Below, piece after piece: positions 25,301 through 34,780 of a DNA stretch of 64,000 nucleotides (position 1 is the stretch's first letter; each line of letters starts with the position of its first letter). This DNA is from Mactra quadrangularis. Its lineage: Eukaryota > Mollusca > Bivalvia > Venerida > Mactridae. Location: the NCBI GenBank assembly GCA_025267735.1, contig CM046304.1, positions 2,418,001 through 2,482,000 on the forward strand, given 5' to 3'. The position numbers and the translations under genes are program-made. The notes below the pieces were generated by a model, which was not told where the DNA came from, did not search any database, and was given only the letters and a program-made list of their open reading frames with translations.

Positions 25301-28300
25301 TTACTTGTGTTTTTTAAACAAAACAAAGGTATCTAGTACATCAGATGAAATGAAATGTGATCTGGAAGGTTCCAGAAGGCAAATATCCATAGGTGAGAAG
25401 TTATATACACCAAATGGTGTCGTAGAAGAGATTGCATTGATGGATGGAAACTTTAGTGAAGCCGATTGGTCACCTTGGTATTTGGACAATGTAAGTTTTA
25501 GTGAGAAGTTTCTACATATCGGGGCATTTTTTCAGTATATGGGGAAGGGACCTGAGGCCTTAATTTTTATATAACATTTAGAGGATTTTTAATGCAGTTT
25601 CATTGATAGGGGAATGAAAAATTAAAGGTAACCTCCAAATTAGGGGAAAACTGCATGATTTCAAAGAAATTTCAGAAGGGGAAAGTGCCTTTAAATAGCC
25701 CCTGTTATGTAAGGAAAAATGCTCTGCATATCATAATAAAGTCAACTGATGCTGACTTATGGACATTTAGCATAAATGACCGATTGATTTTATGCTGGGT
25801 CTGTATGTGGGACCATGCCACTTGAGAAGACTCCCAATGAATTGCTCCGCGCAAAGTTAGGGATGCACCTCCCCCCAGGTGTCTTTGATGGTATGGTCAT
25901 GAAATCTGTTCTTCAGCCTGCATCAACACCAGCAAAGAGATCATCATCATCACCACCATCATCATCACTATCATCATCATCATCCAGTTTATTTTAGACC
26001 CAATGCCCAAAACTATTGGTATCTAAGAAAGACATAGTCTTTTAAAATTAAGAAAATGATTAAGCAAAAGTTCTTATACTTGTATTCTATAAGTCAAGTT
26101 CCTTGTCTCATTGTAATTGACATATCTTCTAAAATATACATGTGTAGTTTAGCAGGATATTTTGTAATTTAACATATTTTATTATAATGTTATATATAGG
26201 TGACTATTGGTGATAAAACCACTACATATATGACATGGTTTGAAGATATTGGTAGTGTATGTAGGGTATTTCCTAATTTAACATATGTTATTATATTCTA
26301 TATAGGTAACTATTGGTGATAAAACCACTACATATATGACATGGTTTGAAGATATTGGTAGTGTATGTAGGGTATTTCCTAATTTAACATATGTTATTAT
26401 ATTCTATATAGGTAACTATTGGTGATAAAACCACTACATATATGACATGGTTTGAAGATATTGGTAGTGTATGTAGGATATTTCCTAATTAAACATTATG
26501 TTATTTCATATATTTTATATAGGTAACTATTGGTGATAAAACCACTACATATATGACATGGTTTGAAGATATTGGTAGTGTATGTAGGGTATTTCCTAAT
26601 TAAACATATGTTATTTTCATATATTTTATATAGGTAACTATTGGTGATAAAACCACTACATATATGACATGGTTTGAAGATATTGGTAGCTTAATGAGAA
26701 AATATGAGATTGTGCATGAACATAAACTTAAAGGTTTGTTAATCTATATATAATTCATATGATGTATAACCTAACTATGACATCATTAGTGATGTCACAT
26801 CAAATATTGTGTCTGTCAAATTATGACATTATAAATAAGCCGCCCATCTAGCTCAGTTGGTAGCATGCATGTCTACTAATTGAGGGGTCGTGGGTTCAAT
26901 TCCCGGGCAGGCATACTTTCGTAGAGCTTGGTCATGAAATTATTTCTACGGCCATTCTCCCTCATACCTATGATTTTTAATTATGTAGGGCAGTTGTCAG
27001 TCACTGACAAAAGTATGCCCATAGTAGTTGGTTAACAGCTAAATCCAGATATTTAAACTTTCCAGGAGGAGTGAGTAGCTTGACTGACTGCCATTATATG
27101 ACCTATACAATGTGTTACTACGGCATGAAACCTCACAAAAAACATTATAAATGGGGCTAAATATTGATAATGTGTCAAAACTTAAATCTTACAAGTAAAC
27201 ATATGTTTGAAAGGCGCATACATTAACCCCTGTTTTAAATACCCACTAAAGCACTTCTGTACTCAGAAAATAACAATTTATATCAGTATTTATCAAACAA
27301 ATGTTTAGTATTTAGATCAGTTGGGTTAATGTATGCGCCACTTACACTTCAATAAAATTTAACAATATACACTTAAGCACAAATATTTTGTTGTACGGTA
27401 ATAATGATGTTTGTATTCAATTTGTTATATTGGATAGAATCTAGTTTAGCGGACCCCGGATGTTGACTGCATTTTGTTTTTAATGATGCAGTTTTTATTC
27501 ATATTTCAATTACTTGATTTTTAATAACTATTTTTAAATGTTTTTTGTTATTCAGTTTAATAATCCAGCAGGGGTGTGGAGGCAGCAGCCCCCATGATAA
27601 CAGAAAATTACTGACTCTAAAATTTGCGCGTCTGCTCATAGTAACAGCACGCTGCGCAAGCATATTTATATTTACTTCCGGGGTCCGCTAAACTAGATAT
27701 GTTCCGTTATATTTGTAGGTTCTGTGATATTTACTGCTGATGATCTAACCTATACAGATGTTAAAGCTAGTAAACAATTTAATGATAATATGTGGGCGTG
27801 GTTACTACATTCTATATTGTCTACAAGTACACCATCTGACAGGAAAAATGCTAACCTAAATATGTCAGGTATGATTATGTCTATGTCTATATTTAGATTT
27901 ATTACGTCATATTTGTTTAAATGCTCGTTGACCTTAACACGGGTCTTTGGCAGTTGATTAATGAGTGGATAGGCCTGTTATGTCCACTTTTCAAGTCAAT
28001 TAGTTTTCTTCTGTGCTTCACCAAATCACTATGCTACATATACCCTGGGACTTAATGATATAGTTTACCATTATGTTAAAGATTAATTGTCATAGGTCAC
28101 TTTGACCGTACTCATAACTACCTCTGCATCAAGTAGGGCAGCTGTCAGTCACAGGAATAGTATGTGCTTAGTACTTGCTGAAAAGCTTCGCTCAAGAGCG
28201 TTTTGACTATCCCGGCAATGTGCCTACCATATTAATTGACTTCCACAATTTGACTGAAAAAAATCTTGAAATGTGGTGTAAAGTCTCAGGTCAATTTGAA

Positions 28301-29112
28301 CAAACTATAAAAGAAGTTCAGCATTTAAAGGGATAAGTAGGCAAAATTTTCAGTTCTAATTTTCCTGGTTCTGCATTATATTTTTATAATTGTGATTGAA
28401 ACATACCAACTGATATATTACTTGGCAAAATATTTCTTTATTTTCTCGTAATATTTGGGGTGTTTCCTAACTAGACCCACGTGGGTCAGCTTAGCTAAAA
28501 ATAGATTAGTGTTAAAATATGCATTTACTGATGAGAAGATACTAGAGCTTGTTATTGTGCAACATTAGTATAATTCTATCAAAAAGATATTCTAACCACC
28601 TAAGAATGTTGAAAAGACAAGAAGCAACCAATGAAAATGTTTAATTTCAGCAAGTACGACATATAACAAATCTATAAATAGCTTGGTGATTCCCTCAGTA
28701 TCCTACTTTCGTTTTCAACAATGTGTATGCCGCATGTTTTAATTCGTTCAGTTGAATGTTATAAATGACAAATGTTATAAGTAAGTGATTTCTTACGTTC
28801 TTAATACTGTTTTAAAGGCTTAACTTGGTTCTATACTTTTGTCTCAGTCATTTGCCTGTATATTCCTTTAAGGACAATGTGTAAAAGCTATAAATAATAT
28901 TTCTCATCTCAGGTCATTGTGTAAAAGCTATATATATTTCAATTGCAGGTATGATGGCTGGTATAGGTATTGGAATGTTTATACTGGGTGCATTACTTGG
29001 TATTATATTCTCATGTATTATATTTAGACGAAGGAAAGGATTAAAACCTCCGTTTACTAGAGATCATCTAGCAGATGAGTTCAGAGATGATGACGACCAT
29101 AACCAGTTATAG
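16332..29112 (+). CDS. Membrane-anchored di-N-acetylchitobiase-like GH18 protein, predicted pseudoenzyme
   Basis: Exons: 16332-16494 is not used in full, the first ending at 16484; then 19863-20004, 20993-21063, 21560-21706, 22489-22660, 24059-24159, 25293-25490, 26634-26733, 27719-27868, 28949-29112. Frame is continuous and gives 465 residues; human CTBS has about 385. Residues 1-22 form a signal peptide. The mature start MRKCPCANEKNCKPV matches CTBS (CPCPEPELCRPI). Further matches are MCYTHSLGKK, GIPWHGYNYTC (CTBS GVPWYGYDYTC), WYLDN and the last barrel strand. CTBS itself is lysosomal and cleaves GlcNAc from chitobiose cores. Here the DGINIDIEQE region reads DILALGLMDFLGN (130-142): the catalytic Glu and its Asp series are absent, MSYDE is not conserved, and the subsite Trp strand is GSVIFTADD. 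A C-terminal TM helix (about 416-437), RRRK stop-transfer and acidic tail, absent from CTBS, follow. Binding rather than catalysis is inferred. Start chosen for its signal peptide; exons 5 and 8 use GTTTGT donors. Confidence 0.88.
16659..18600. mobile_element. Foldback/Mutator-like element with GACGTTTCGACCCC terminal arrays, 1.94 kb
   Basis: The left end carries a cluster of six copies of (G)ACRTTTCGACCCCA. The right end carries five copies of the complement TGGGGTCGAAACGTC. The outermost bases also match as an imperfect inverted repeat (GGGTGCAAGAC and the complement of GTCTGTAACTC). It is flanked by an exact 9-bp direct repeat, TATTAAAAA (16650-16658 and 18601-18609). The interior is very AT-rich with a partial tandem duplication near 17830-18190. 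No reading frame. It lies in intron 1 of the chitobiase-like gene. A 9-bp duplication and arrayed TIRs point to Mutator or foldback types. Confidence 0.8.
17640..18190 (+). repeat. AT-rich tandem repeat, ~175-bp unit
   Basis: Segments containing TATGATATTAGTAACTGCTT, then GAATTACTAAATATTTATGT and AAACTTCTTTTCCAGG, recur about every 175 bp (near 17857 and 18031), with a partial copy further left. The array forms the core of the transposon that contains it. Confidence 0.6.
19066..19318. mobile_element. Decayed hAT-like MITE (GGGTCAGGGGGGTCC family)
   Basis: The left end ATAGGCGCGGGTCAGGGGGG and the right end CCTGGATCCGTCTCTGCCTG are diverged inverted ends of a CAGGGGCGGATCCAGG-type hAT MITE. 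Shared internal words (AATTTCCAAAATGTAC, TTTAAGTAGCAAGACGCAA) are also found at 60.65 kb. Confidence 0.6.
20517..20967. mobile_element. hAT MITE, TAGGGCTGC family, 451 bp
   Basis: The termini are TAGGGCTGCGGATC and GCAGCAGCCCTA. A perfect 8-bp duplication, ATAATATT, flanks it (20509-20516 and 20968-20975). It ends 25 bp before exon 3 of the chitobiase-like gene, so only the duplicated target and 17 further bases separate it from the exon. Confidence 0.85.
21067..21371 (-). repeat. SINE-A copy abutting exon 3 donor
   Basis: Antisense copy of the 0.96-kb family: the TTGTT-rich tail complement lies at the left, and the B-box complement (GGAATCAAACC) and head lie at the right. Its tail begins about 3 bp after the end of exon 3 of the chitobiase-like gene. 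Confidence 0.8.
21944..22096. mobile_element. Small hAT-like MITE
   Basis: CAGGGCTCGACATTAACG at the left is inverted as TTAGTGTCGAGTCCTG at the right. A related but larger pair (CAGGGCTGGACATTAAG, TATTGAGTCCTGCCG) lies near 44255-44578. No target duplication is clear. Confidence 0.6.
22288..22424. repeat. Truncated copy of the ATACCCCCGC repeat (inverse)
   Basis: Contains CATCCCATAGTCCCATGTGG, CTACTTCCTGTTTGTCGCAT and GCGGGGATATCACTAGTGAG. This is the inverse of the left half of the repeats at 12.4 and 57.1 kb. Confidence 0.7.
22719..22989. mobile_element. MITE with TATAGCTCGTTTAGG inverted ends
   Basis: TATAGCTCGTTTAGGATAAC at the left is the exact inverse of GTTATCCTAAACGAGCTATA at the right (271 bp in total). 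TA at both ends suggests a Tc1/mariner-type target. It lies in intron 5 of the chitobiase-like gene. Confidence 0.8.
23000..23130 (+). repeat. TTA/ATT microsatellite
   Basis: Imperfect run of ATT and TTA triplets interrupted by C and G changes, between the MITE and the duplicated exon fragment. Confidence 0.7.
23136..23195 (+). pseudogene. Diverged duplicate of the 3' end of chitobiase-like exon 5
   Basis: TGGGAATCTTGTACAGCCAATGC... matches the end of exon 5 (GAGGAATCTTGTACCGCCAAGGC...) for about 60 bp, including the following GTTTGTAT of the donor region. The GG at the original exon/intron boundary is changed and the acceptor and upstream part are missing, so it should not be spliced in. 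Confidence 0.7.
23299..23480 (+). repeat. SINE-C, tRNA-like SINE
   Basis: tRNA-like head TGGAGTAATAGTCCAGTGGT ... ATGAGCTCAAACCCC, then a TTGAGCAAAATATTACTTGT tail like the copies at 2.2 and 47.95 kb. Confidence 0.55.
23798..24034. mobile_element. MITE, TATTGTGCGTAAAG family
   Basis: TATTGTGCGTAAAGTTTGAC at the left and its inverse GTCAAACTTTATGCACAATA at the right. A copy in the opposite orientation is at 34.5 kb. TA at both ends suggests a Tc1/mariner-type target. It ends 24 bp before exon 6 of the chitobiase-like gene. Confidence 0.8.
24191..24350 (+). pseudogene. Two tandem partial duplicates of chitobiase-like exon 6
   Basis: The last 63 nt of exon 6 plus about 30 nt of intron (unit start 24097) recur at 24191 and 24285, an exact 94-bp period. 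Both copies keep an open frame through the GIPWHGYNYTCNKTDTM-type peptide and a donor (GTATGT, then GTTAGT). Neither has its own acceptor or the first 12 codons of the exon. Confidence 0.85.
24610..24790 (-). repeat. SINE-D, tRNA-like SINE (antisense)
   Basis: GGGCTCGAACCCGCGATCTC is a B-box complement, and CTGGGACACTTTTTCTATTA with CCACGAGGCCG matches the bodies at 6.3 and 38.8 kb. Confidence 0.6.
24950..25268 (+). repeat. SINE-A, full-length copy
   Basis: The sense copy has a tRNA-like head with a B box (GGTTTCGATTCC), the conserved body and an ACAAAAACAAACAAACAAC tail. It ends 24 bp before exon 7 of the chitobiase-like gene. Confidence 0.85.
25521..25727. repeat. Dispersed repeat, 'TTTTTTCAGTATTTGGGGAA' family
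   Basis: Contains TTTTTTCAGTATATGGGGAA, AATGCAGTTTCATTGATAGG and GCCCCTGTTATGTAAGGAAA. Copies are at 57.96 and 63.26 kb. Partly inverted ends (GCATTTTTTC and the complement of GGAAAAATGC) suggest a MITE. Confidence 0.75.
25815..25997 (+). other. Isolated open frame ending in a Ser-rich repeat
   Basis: A 60-residue open frame (MPLEKTPNELLRAKLGMHLP...) with higher GC than its surroundings ends in a serine run encoded by the TCA microsatellite. It lies in intron 7 of the chitobiase-like gene. It could be a retroposed coding fragment or chance. No family was recognised. Confidence 0.2.
25939..25987 (+). repeat. TCA/ATC microsatellite
   Basis: Run of TCATCA triplets interrupted by CCACCA and CTA. 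Confidence 0.85.
26200..26690 (+). repeat. Five-copy tandem array of the exon 8 segment
   Basis: The first 57 nt of exon 8, with its acceptor and upstream intron, are present five times, at 26200, 26306, 26412, 26523 and 26634. Spacings are 106, 106, 111 and 111 bp. Copies 1-4 end GGTAGT followed by GTATGT, a good donor. Copy 5 continues through the rest of the exon. Within the 57 nt the only difference seen outside the last base is GTG or GTA for Val at the start, so all five encode the same 19 residues. Copies 1-4 would be phase-0 cassettes, but the introns between them would be only 49 or 54 nt. Confidence 0.93.
26839..27143 (+). repeat. SINE-A copy
   Basis: CTAGCTCAGTTGGTAGCATG head, GGGTTCAATTCCCGGGCAGG, and the shared body down to CTATACAATGTGTTACTACG. 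It lies in intron 8 of the chitobiase-like gene. Confidence 0.85.
27210..27362. mobile_element. Long-TIR MITE, 'GTCAGTGGCGCATACATTAA' family
   Basis: GGCGCATACATTAACCCCTG is inverted as GGGTTAATGTATGCGCC, followed by TTCAATAAAATTTAAC. About 153 bp. Confidence 0.8.
27441..27696. mobile_element. MITE with CTAGTTTAGCGGACCCCGG ends
   Basis: The left end CTAGTTTAGCGGACCCCGG is the exact inverse of CCGGGGTCCGCTAAACTAG (256 bp). It stops 22 bp before exon 9 of the chitobiase-like gene. No other copy was noticed in the window. Confidence 0.8.
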
Positions 29113-29874
29113 TTCATTTATACAAGTCATTTATATTTGTGTATTATTAATTTTTATACAATCGTCAATGGCACAAACTCTCGTTAATTTTTAGGCAATT
29201 ATCAATGGTGCAGCATAAACCCTGCTGATTTAAATACTTCATATATGTTTAAAACCACTTGTACTTCGATATACATTGTTGATATCTATTTGTATTTGAA
29301 AGTAGGTAATCAACAAAATATTGAGTATTTAAATCAGCAGGGTTAATGTATGCCCAAAACAGTTGAATTAAATCTAGCAATACCAATGATGAAACCATTT
29401 TGTAAATATCAACTGAATAGAACATTTAATAATGATACTAAAGAACATTGTTAAACAGAGTGAAAAGGTCTGCTTGATAATACATGTAAAATAGGCAAGT
29501 GAAAAATTTTGGTTCGGCCAAAAAAATTTCGTTTGGTCGGAAAGCAATAATAATAAAATTCATTGGTCTGAACTGGTTTATAATATGGGGGATATAAGAC
29601 TTTGCAGTCCTGAAATGAAAATGTCCGCCAGAAAGAAATTTTGCATTTTTGTTAAAATTGTTAAAATCATGAAAAAGATTGTTTTAGTTTGTTTACTTGT
29701 TACAGTGTAATTAGAGTATTATTTCATCATAATTTAATACTTTTTGACATAATAGACATATACTCAGAGTTTCTAATTTGTTAAATACATGTAATTAAAA
29801 GTTATTAAGTTCTATGTACATTTTTATATTTTCTATAGATTTAAACCCTGAAATATTATAACTTCACTTGTAAA
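29113..29874. other. 3' flank of the chitobiase-like gene with a MITE at 29197-29383
   Basis: It should contain the 3' UTR; no single polyadenylation site can be fixed. A long-TIR MITE occupies 29197-29383 (CCCTGCTGATTTAAATACTT inverted as GTATTTAAATCAGCAGGG). Confidence 0.55.
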
Positions 29875-30226
29875 GCTACAGTCCCATTAACATACAGATA
29901 CCCGTGAGGGCACCGTACGGGCGCCGTGCGATCGAACTCCGCAAGGACTCGTACGAACTCTTGCGTACCCGTACGGACTGTTACGTTTTAACCAGGGTCC
30001 GTGAGATGAGCCCAGGATACACGTATCAGTTTCAGAGTCAAATCGTGAACAAAATAGTGGCTAAGTATGGATTAAACATGCATACCTTCCAGCTACGGCT
30101 CTGTACGGGTGTGTTGTTTTGTACCATGTACATACCTTCACCTCGAAACGCAAGGCTTCCTATGGCCTACGGCTGTCTACACGTATTGGTCCGTAACAAG
30201 CCACAATTTTATGGGACCGAGGCATA
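29875..30226. mobile_element. MITE, 'GCTACAGTCCCAT' family
   Basis: Starts GCTACAGTCCCATTAACATA and ends TTTTATGGGACCGAGGCATA, an imperfect inverted repeat. The interior includes GTGAGGGCACCGTACGGGCG and CCAGCTACGGCTCTGTACGG. Copies are at 32.12 and, inverted, at 50.87 kb. The long open frame across it is a by-product. Confidence 0.8.
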
Positions 30227-32120
30227 AGTAATATGAAGAAAAAGTTGTGTGATATTTTAATAAGGAAGCACATGCTTGTTACACCAGAGACATCTTGGTC
30301 TTCGAGGGGCAGGTATTATCAAAGGTTTTAGGGCCAACTTTTGTTGTAAGTCATAGAATTTTTAACATTATTTTGTTACATTGTAAGATCTTTGATAGTA
30401 TGGCGCCCTGGTTACATATCTACTTTGAAAAGTCCGAAAATTTATCAATTTTCAGGTTGAGTTGTGAAATTATTGTACTTGTATATTATATAGTATTTTG
30501 TTGTGTACCATTTAATGGATGTATTGTACATGTACTTAAGACATTTATTAAGTTTCTTGAAAGTTGAAAGTTTTTATACTTTATTTCTATTTTGTCTCCA
30601 CTTTTTTTTGTCTGCACAGTTTTTTTAAACTATTTTTTGTAAGGACCTAATAGACTTTATCCGGAATTCAAATAAATTGCAGTACAAGCAAACTTTTACA
30701 ATGAAAACATGTGTACAAAAAACAATAAAATTTAATCCATGTTTCATGCTTTTCAGCAATAATGTGTAACAAACTTTATTTATACTGCTTGTGCACAGAC
30801 AAAAAACCCTTAAACTAAAGTTCGGAATTATGTCTATATAATCCATATTTCTTTTTATTGCACTTTCTATTGTTCATATGCTAGTGTTCACTTCTGTCAG
30901 CTTTATTATATGTTATATACTTTCACTGACAATTTGTTTGGTTTTCTTTTTTTCACCATTTCACTGAGTGCTTTTTTAAAGTTTTGCTTTGAACTATTTT
31001 GTGTTTTATTACATTTATACTTTTGTATTAGTATGGCACTCTTGTTGTGAGATTTTTGAATTTTAATAGATCATTAGCTGTCATGCCATTGTTACAGATT
31101 TTTTATTATTTCATTAATCATGTATGGTCATTTTGTGTGATAGTTGTAATGGGGCATTTATTGTGAAGAACTTGTAACGGGGCATAACATAAGCCAAATG
31201 GCATCATTATAAAAAATGAAATATATTTAAATTTTTATTATAAATTTGGCAACATAACCAAACCAATATTTTTGTAGTGATAATGAAGCATTGTGTTTTG
31301 TTTTTGTGGGTAAGTTATAAGTACATTTGTATGTAAAACTCATAGAAATTAGAACTTCTGCACACCAGCCTTGTAATAACGCTGATCATATTGCATGAAT
31401 TCAGTTGTATCATAGGTGTTTACGAAAGAGTAAAATTTTAAAAATTACCATTATGTGCAAAATTTAGGAATTTTCAAAATGTGTGTACGTGTTACTTCAT
31501 ATGTTTTGTTTTTCTATCCTCATAAAAATCCATGTATTATACAGTATATATTATATATAAATATGAAAACCAGACTTATAAAACCTAATAAGTATTAACG
31601 TTGGATTCAATGTTGAAGATATACTCCAAGATGCGTATCAAGTACAGTTAAAGTTTGAAAGCTTGAACTCGATGGCTCGTTACAAAATGTTCAAGTGAAC
31701 TGGGTATTTGACCTGTCTGAGTTCTACATTACTGCTGTCCTTTGTTTCTCAATAGTTTCCTACAAGCTTTCTACTGAGATAAAAAAAGGAAATACACTGG
31801 TACATGTACTAGATAAACTGTTTGACCAATCCGTGAAGGTCAAGATAGCAGAGTTCAATCCTTGGAACTTTTAACTTTATGTATTTACTCTTGAGAACCT
31901 TGACACAAAACATTCCATTATTTTTATACAAAATGTTAACAATATAATTTGTAATAATAAAATTTTTATAATTGTTTTTTTATCATTTCTGTAGATGCTG
32001 GTATGCTTTGCTTGTTATATTGGATGTTAGATTAGTAATGTGTGCTTTAAAGTACTGGAAAAAGCTTGAGCCTAGAGATCTAAGTTTTTTCAATGACAGT
32101 GAGTAGTTTGACTGTCTTAA
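30227..32120. other. Intergenic, no gene seen
   Basis: AT-rich, T-rich sequence with no supported gene or repeat boundary. Confidence 0.5.
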
Positions 32121-32473
32121 GCTACAGTCCCATAAACATAAAAATAACCGTGAGGGCACCGTATGGGCGCCATGCGATCAAACTCCGCAAGGACCTGTAC
32201 AAACTCTTGTGAACATGTACGGACTGATACGTGTTTACCAGGGTCCATGCGATGAGCCCAGGATACATGTATCAGTTTCAGAGTCAAATCGTGAACAAAA
32301 TTGTGGCCGAGTATGGATTAAACATGCATATCTTCCAGCTACGGCTCTGTACGGGTGTGTTGTTTTGTACCATGAGCGTACCGTCACCTTAATACGCAAG
32401 GCTTCCCACGGCCTATGACTGACTGTACATACGGGTCTGTAACAAGCCACTTTTTTATGGGACTGAGGCATTA
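32121..32473. mobile_element. MITE, 'GCTACAGTCCCAT' family
   Basis: Second direct copy: GCTACAGTCCCATAAACATA ... TTTTATGGGACTGAGGCATT. The >100-residue open frame inside is not a gene, because it is shared by the dispersed copies. Confidence 0.8.
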
Positions 32474-32619
32474 CTGTTGTTGCTGAAAAAAGTAAAAAAA
32501 AGAAGGCATAAAGAACCATACATATCAATATATTGAAGTTGGTTGTACAATATTTTAACTCCTTTGTGTCGTGCAATTTAAATACAAATAATATAATAGT
32601 AATAATATATACATATCAT

Positions 32620-32840
32620 GATGTCAGTTTTCTATACATTTCTTTGTATTTTGTATTTTTATGCTTTTGGTGTATTTCTATGTATTTTTGTATTTTATGT
32701 ATTTTGTGTATTTCTATGCTTTTTGTGTATTTCTATGTATTTTATGTATTTGTATGTATTTTGTGTATTATGTTTTTTGTGTAATTTTGTGGATGTCTAT
32801 GTATTTTGTGTAATGTTTTGTATTTTTGTGGATTTCTGCA
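32620..32840 (+). repeat. Low-complexity TATTT(C/T)TATG(T/C) tandem array
   Basis: Degenerate repeats of TATTTCTATGTATTTTGTG. They create Tyr/Phe/Cys-rich open frames that are not genes. Confidence 0.85.
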
Positions 32841-33402
32841 CATTTATTTATGCTGTTGTAAAAAGATTATAATTAGAATTTTAGATATTTGTTTGGATAT
32901 TTTATGTATGAAATTGCACCATTTCAGACTGCAGTCAGAGTTTTCTGTAGTATTATTTTAAACCATGTCAATTTATTAAACTGCAGTGTTCGTATTGATT
33001 TATAACATGTATTTTGAAAGACTTGATTTCAAAATTAATGTTGTTCATAATTGTTCTTTTTTTCAACTGTCTAAACATGAATTATTTCAAGTGGACTTTT
33101 GTGTTTAAAATGTACAATGTCTGTGACAGCTTGTATAGCATGCTTTCAGTTGCTGTGAAATTATTCATACTTTGACTGTTGAGAAAAAAAATAACTAAAG
33201 CTATGAAACCATGTGGAATTTTATAAATGTTTGTGATAAGCTTTTACTTGTGTTTAGAAGGTGCTATGTATTATAACAATATTAATGAACTAATCTACAT
33301 GTCGTATGTAATACTATGTTTCCTTCAAAATGAAACCAAACTCAAAAAAATATGTAAATTTGTATAGAAATAAGTCACCTAAAGAATTATACAATGGTTA
33401 TC

Positions 33403-33590
33403 TTAATGAAACTGTCAGTGGTGCATACATTAACCCCACTGATTTAAATACTCAATATTTGCTTGAAAATCCCTCTACATAAAAACAAACATCTAATTTT
33501 ATTGATAGTGAGTATTGAGGAAGTATTGTAGTGAGTATTTAAATCAGTGGGGTTAATATATGGGTCATTAACGGTTGAATAAAATTTCCC
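33403..33590. mobile_element. Long-TIR MITE, 'GTCAGTGGCGCATACATTAA' family
   Basis: AACTGTCAGTGGTGCATACA ... CCACTGATTTAAATACTCA at the left is mirrored by GAGTATTTAAATCAGTGGGG and GGTTGAATAAAATTT at the right. Confidence 0.85.
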
Positions 33591-33639
33591 CAGATACGTT
33601 CATGCGATATAATGTTAATATTCCAGAATCTCTAAGAAT

Positions 33640-33702
33640 CATTTTCATCATCGTCATCGTCAATATGGTCATCACCATTATCATCATCATCTTCATCATT
33701 AA
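33640..33702 (+). repeat. ATC/TCA microsatellite
   Basis: Interrupted run of ATC triplets (CATCATCGTCATCGTC and following). Confidence 0.8.
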
Positions 33703-34517
33703 GCAGTGTAATTAGTAACTATCACGTCATGGAAAGATGTACAGTGCCATCCAAAATAACCTTTACATTTCTAAAAAAGTTACGTTTTTTATTAATATGA
33801 TGAAATTTTATTTAGGATGTATGTACACTGCTATGATTGTTATGATAGATTGTAACATTTGAAAGGGAAGTAATGATAATATATGATTGTAATAGCTATA
33901 CATGTACATGTACATGTATTTAAAGATGCTTTTTTTATTTTTCAACTATTAATAAAATTTAAAATAATTCTGAGTCATCCAGAAATAATGATACAAAAAC
34001 GGGTGATAATACCCTCCCCTTGTTTAAGACCAATTTAACATTCAAAATCATCAGAATATGACTTACATCCCTGTACAAAGACACATTTTACTCATACTAA
34101 AGTGTAAAGGTAATTATGGATGGAACTATATAGTAAAAATTTGTTGTTTATTATTCATATACATGTATGTATATTTTACGTATATTCTTTAAGAGTTTTA
34201 TATTGTTATACATTAAAACATATCAGATCTGGCCTCGGATTAACAAAAACTCTTTAAGTTAAGTATTCACTTAATACTCAGGGTCATTGCCTTTACCCAC
34301 TTGCCCAAAAGCCTAGAACTAGTGGGATTTGATTTGAGCTCGTGAAATTACTTTTTATATAGCTGGGCTAGTTCATAATTTTGTCCTTAACTATATAACA
34401 AAATAAATTGGACTTGTGCTCAAGAAAATTAGAAGTTGACAACTGAACTCTGAACTAAAAAAATATCACGTAACTATCTGATGGAAAAGTGACAGTATTG
34501 ATTGAATGTTTACTCAG

Positions 34518-34780
34518 TATTGTGCGTAAAGTTTGACCCCGACCTGATCTTTATGCAAGAATATTCATTACATTGAATACGAATGTAATATTAATGCCTA
34601 ATTGCACTGTGACCGTGAAGATTATGTGTTGAAATTTAACACATAAACATACTTCTATAATTTTACAATCGCTGCCGAAGTGTAAAATAGGCGTGGTACT
34701 GATTTTCGTCGGGATATGTGAAGATAATAATTAGATGCAAATGTGAAAGGTCAGATCGGGGTCAAACTTTACGCACAATA
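34518..34780. mobile_element. MITE, TATTGTGCGTAAAG family
   Basis: TATTGTGCGTAAAGTTTGAC and its inverse GTCAAACTTTACGCACAATA bound 263 bp. The interior is related to the 23.8-kb copy in opposite orientation (GTACTGATTTTCGTCGGGAT). Confidence 0.85.

Noticed and set aside
32235..32576. A 113-residue open frame (and the 107-residue one at 29904-30227, and 50855-51106)
   Set aside because: All three lie inside copies of the GCTACAGTCCCAT MITE, in different orientations, with no conserved protein pattern.
32533..32872. Tyr/Phe/Cys-rich open frames
   Set aside because: Encoded by a low-complexity TATTTCTATG array.
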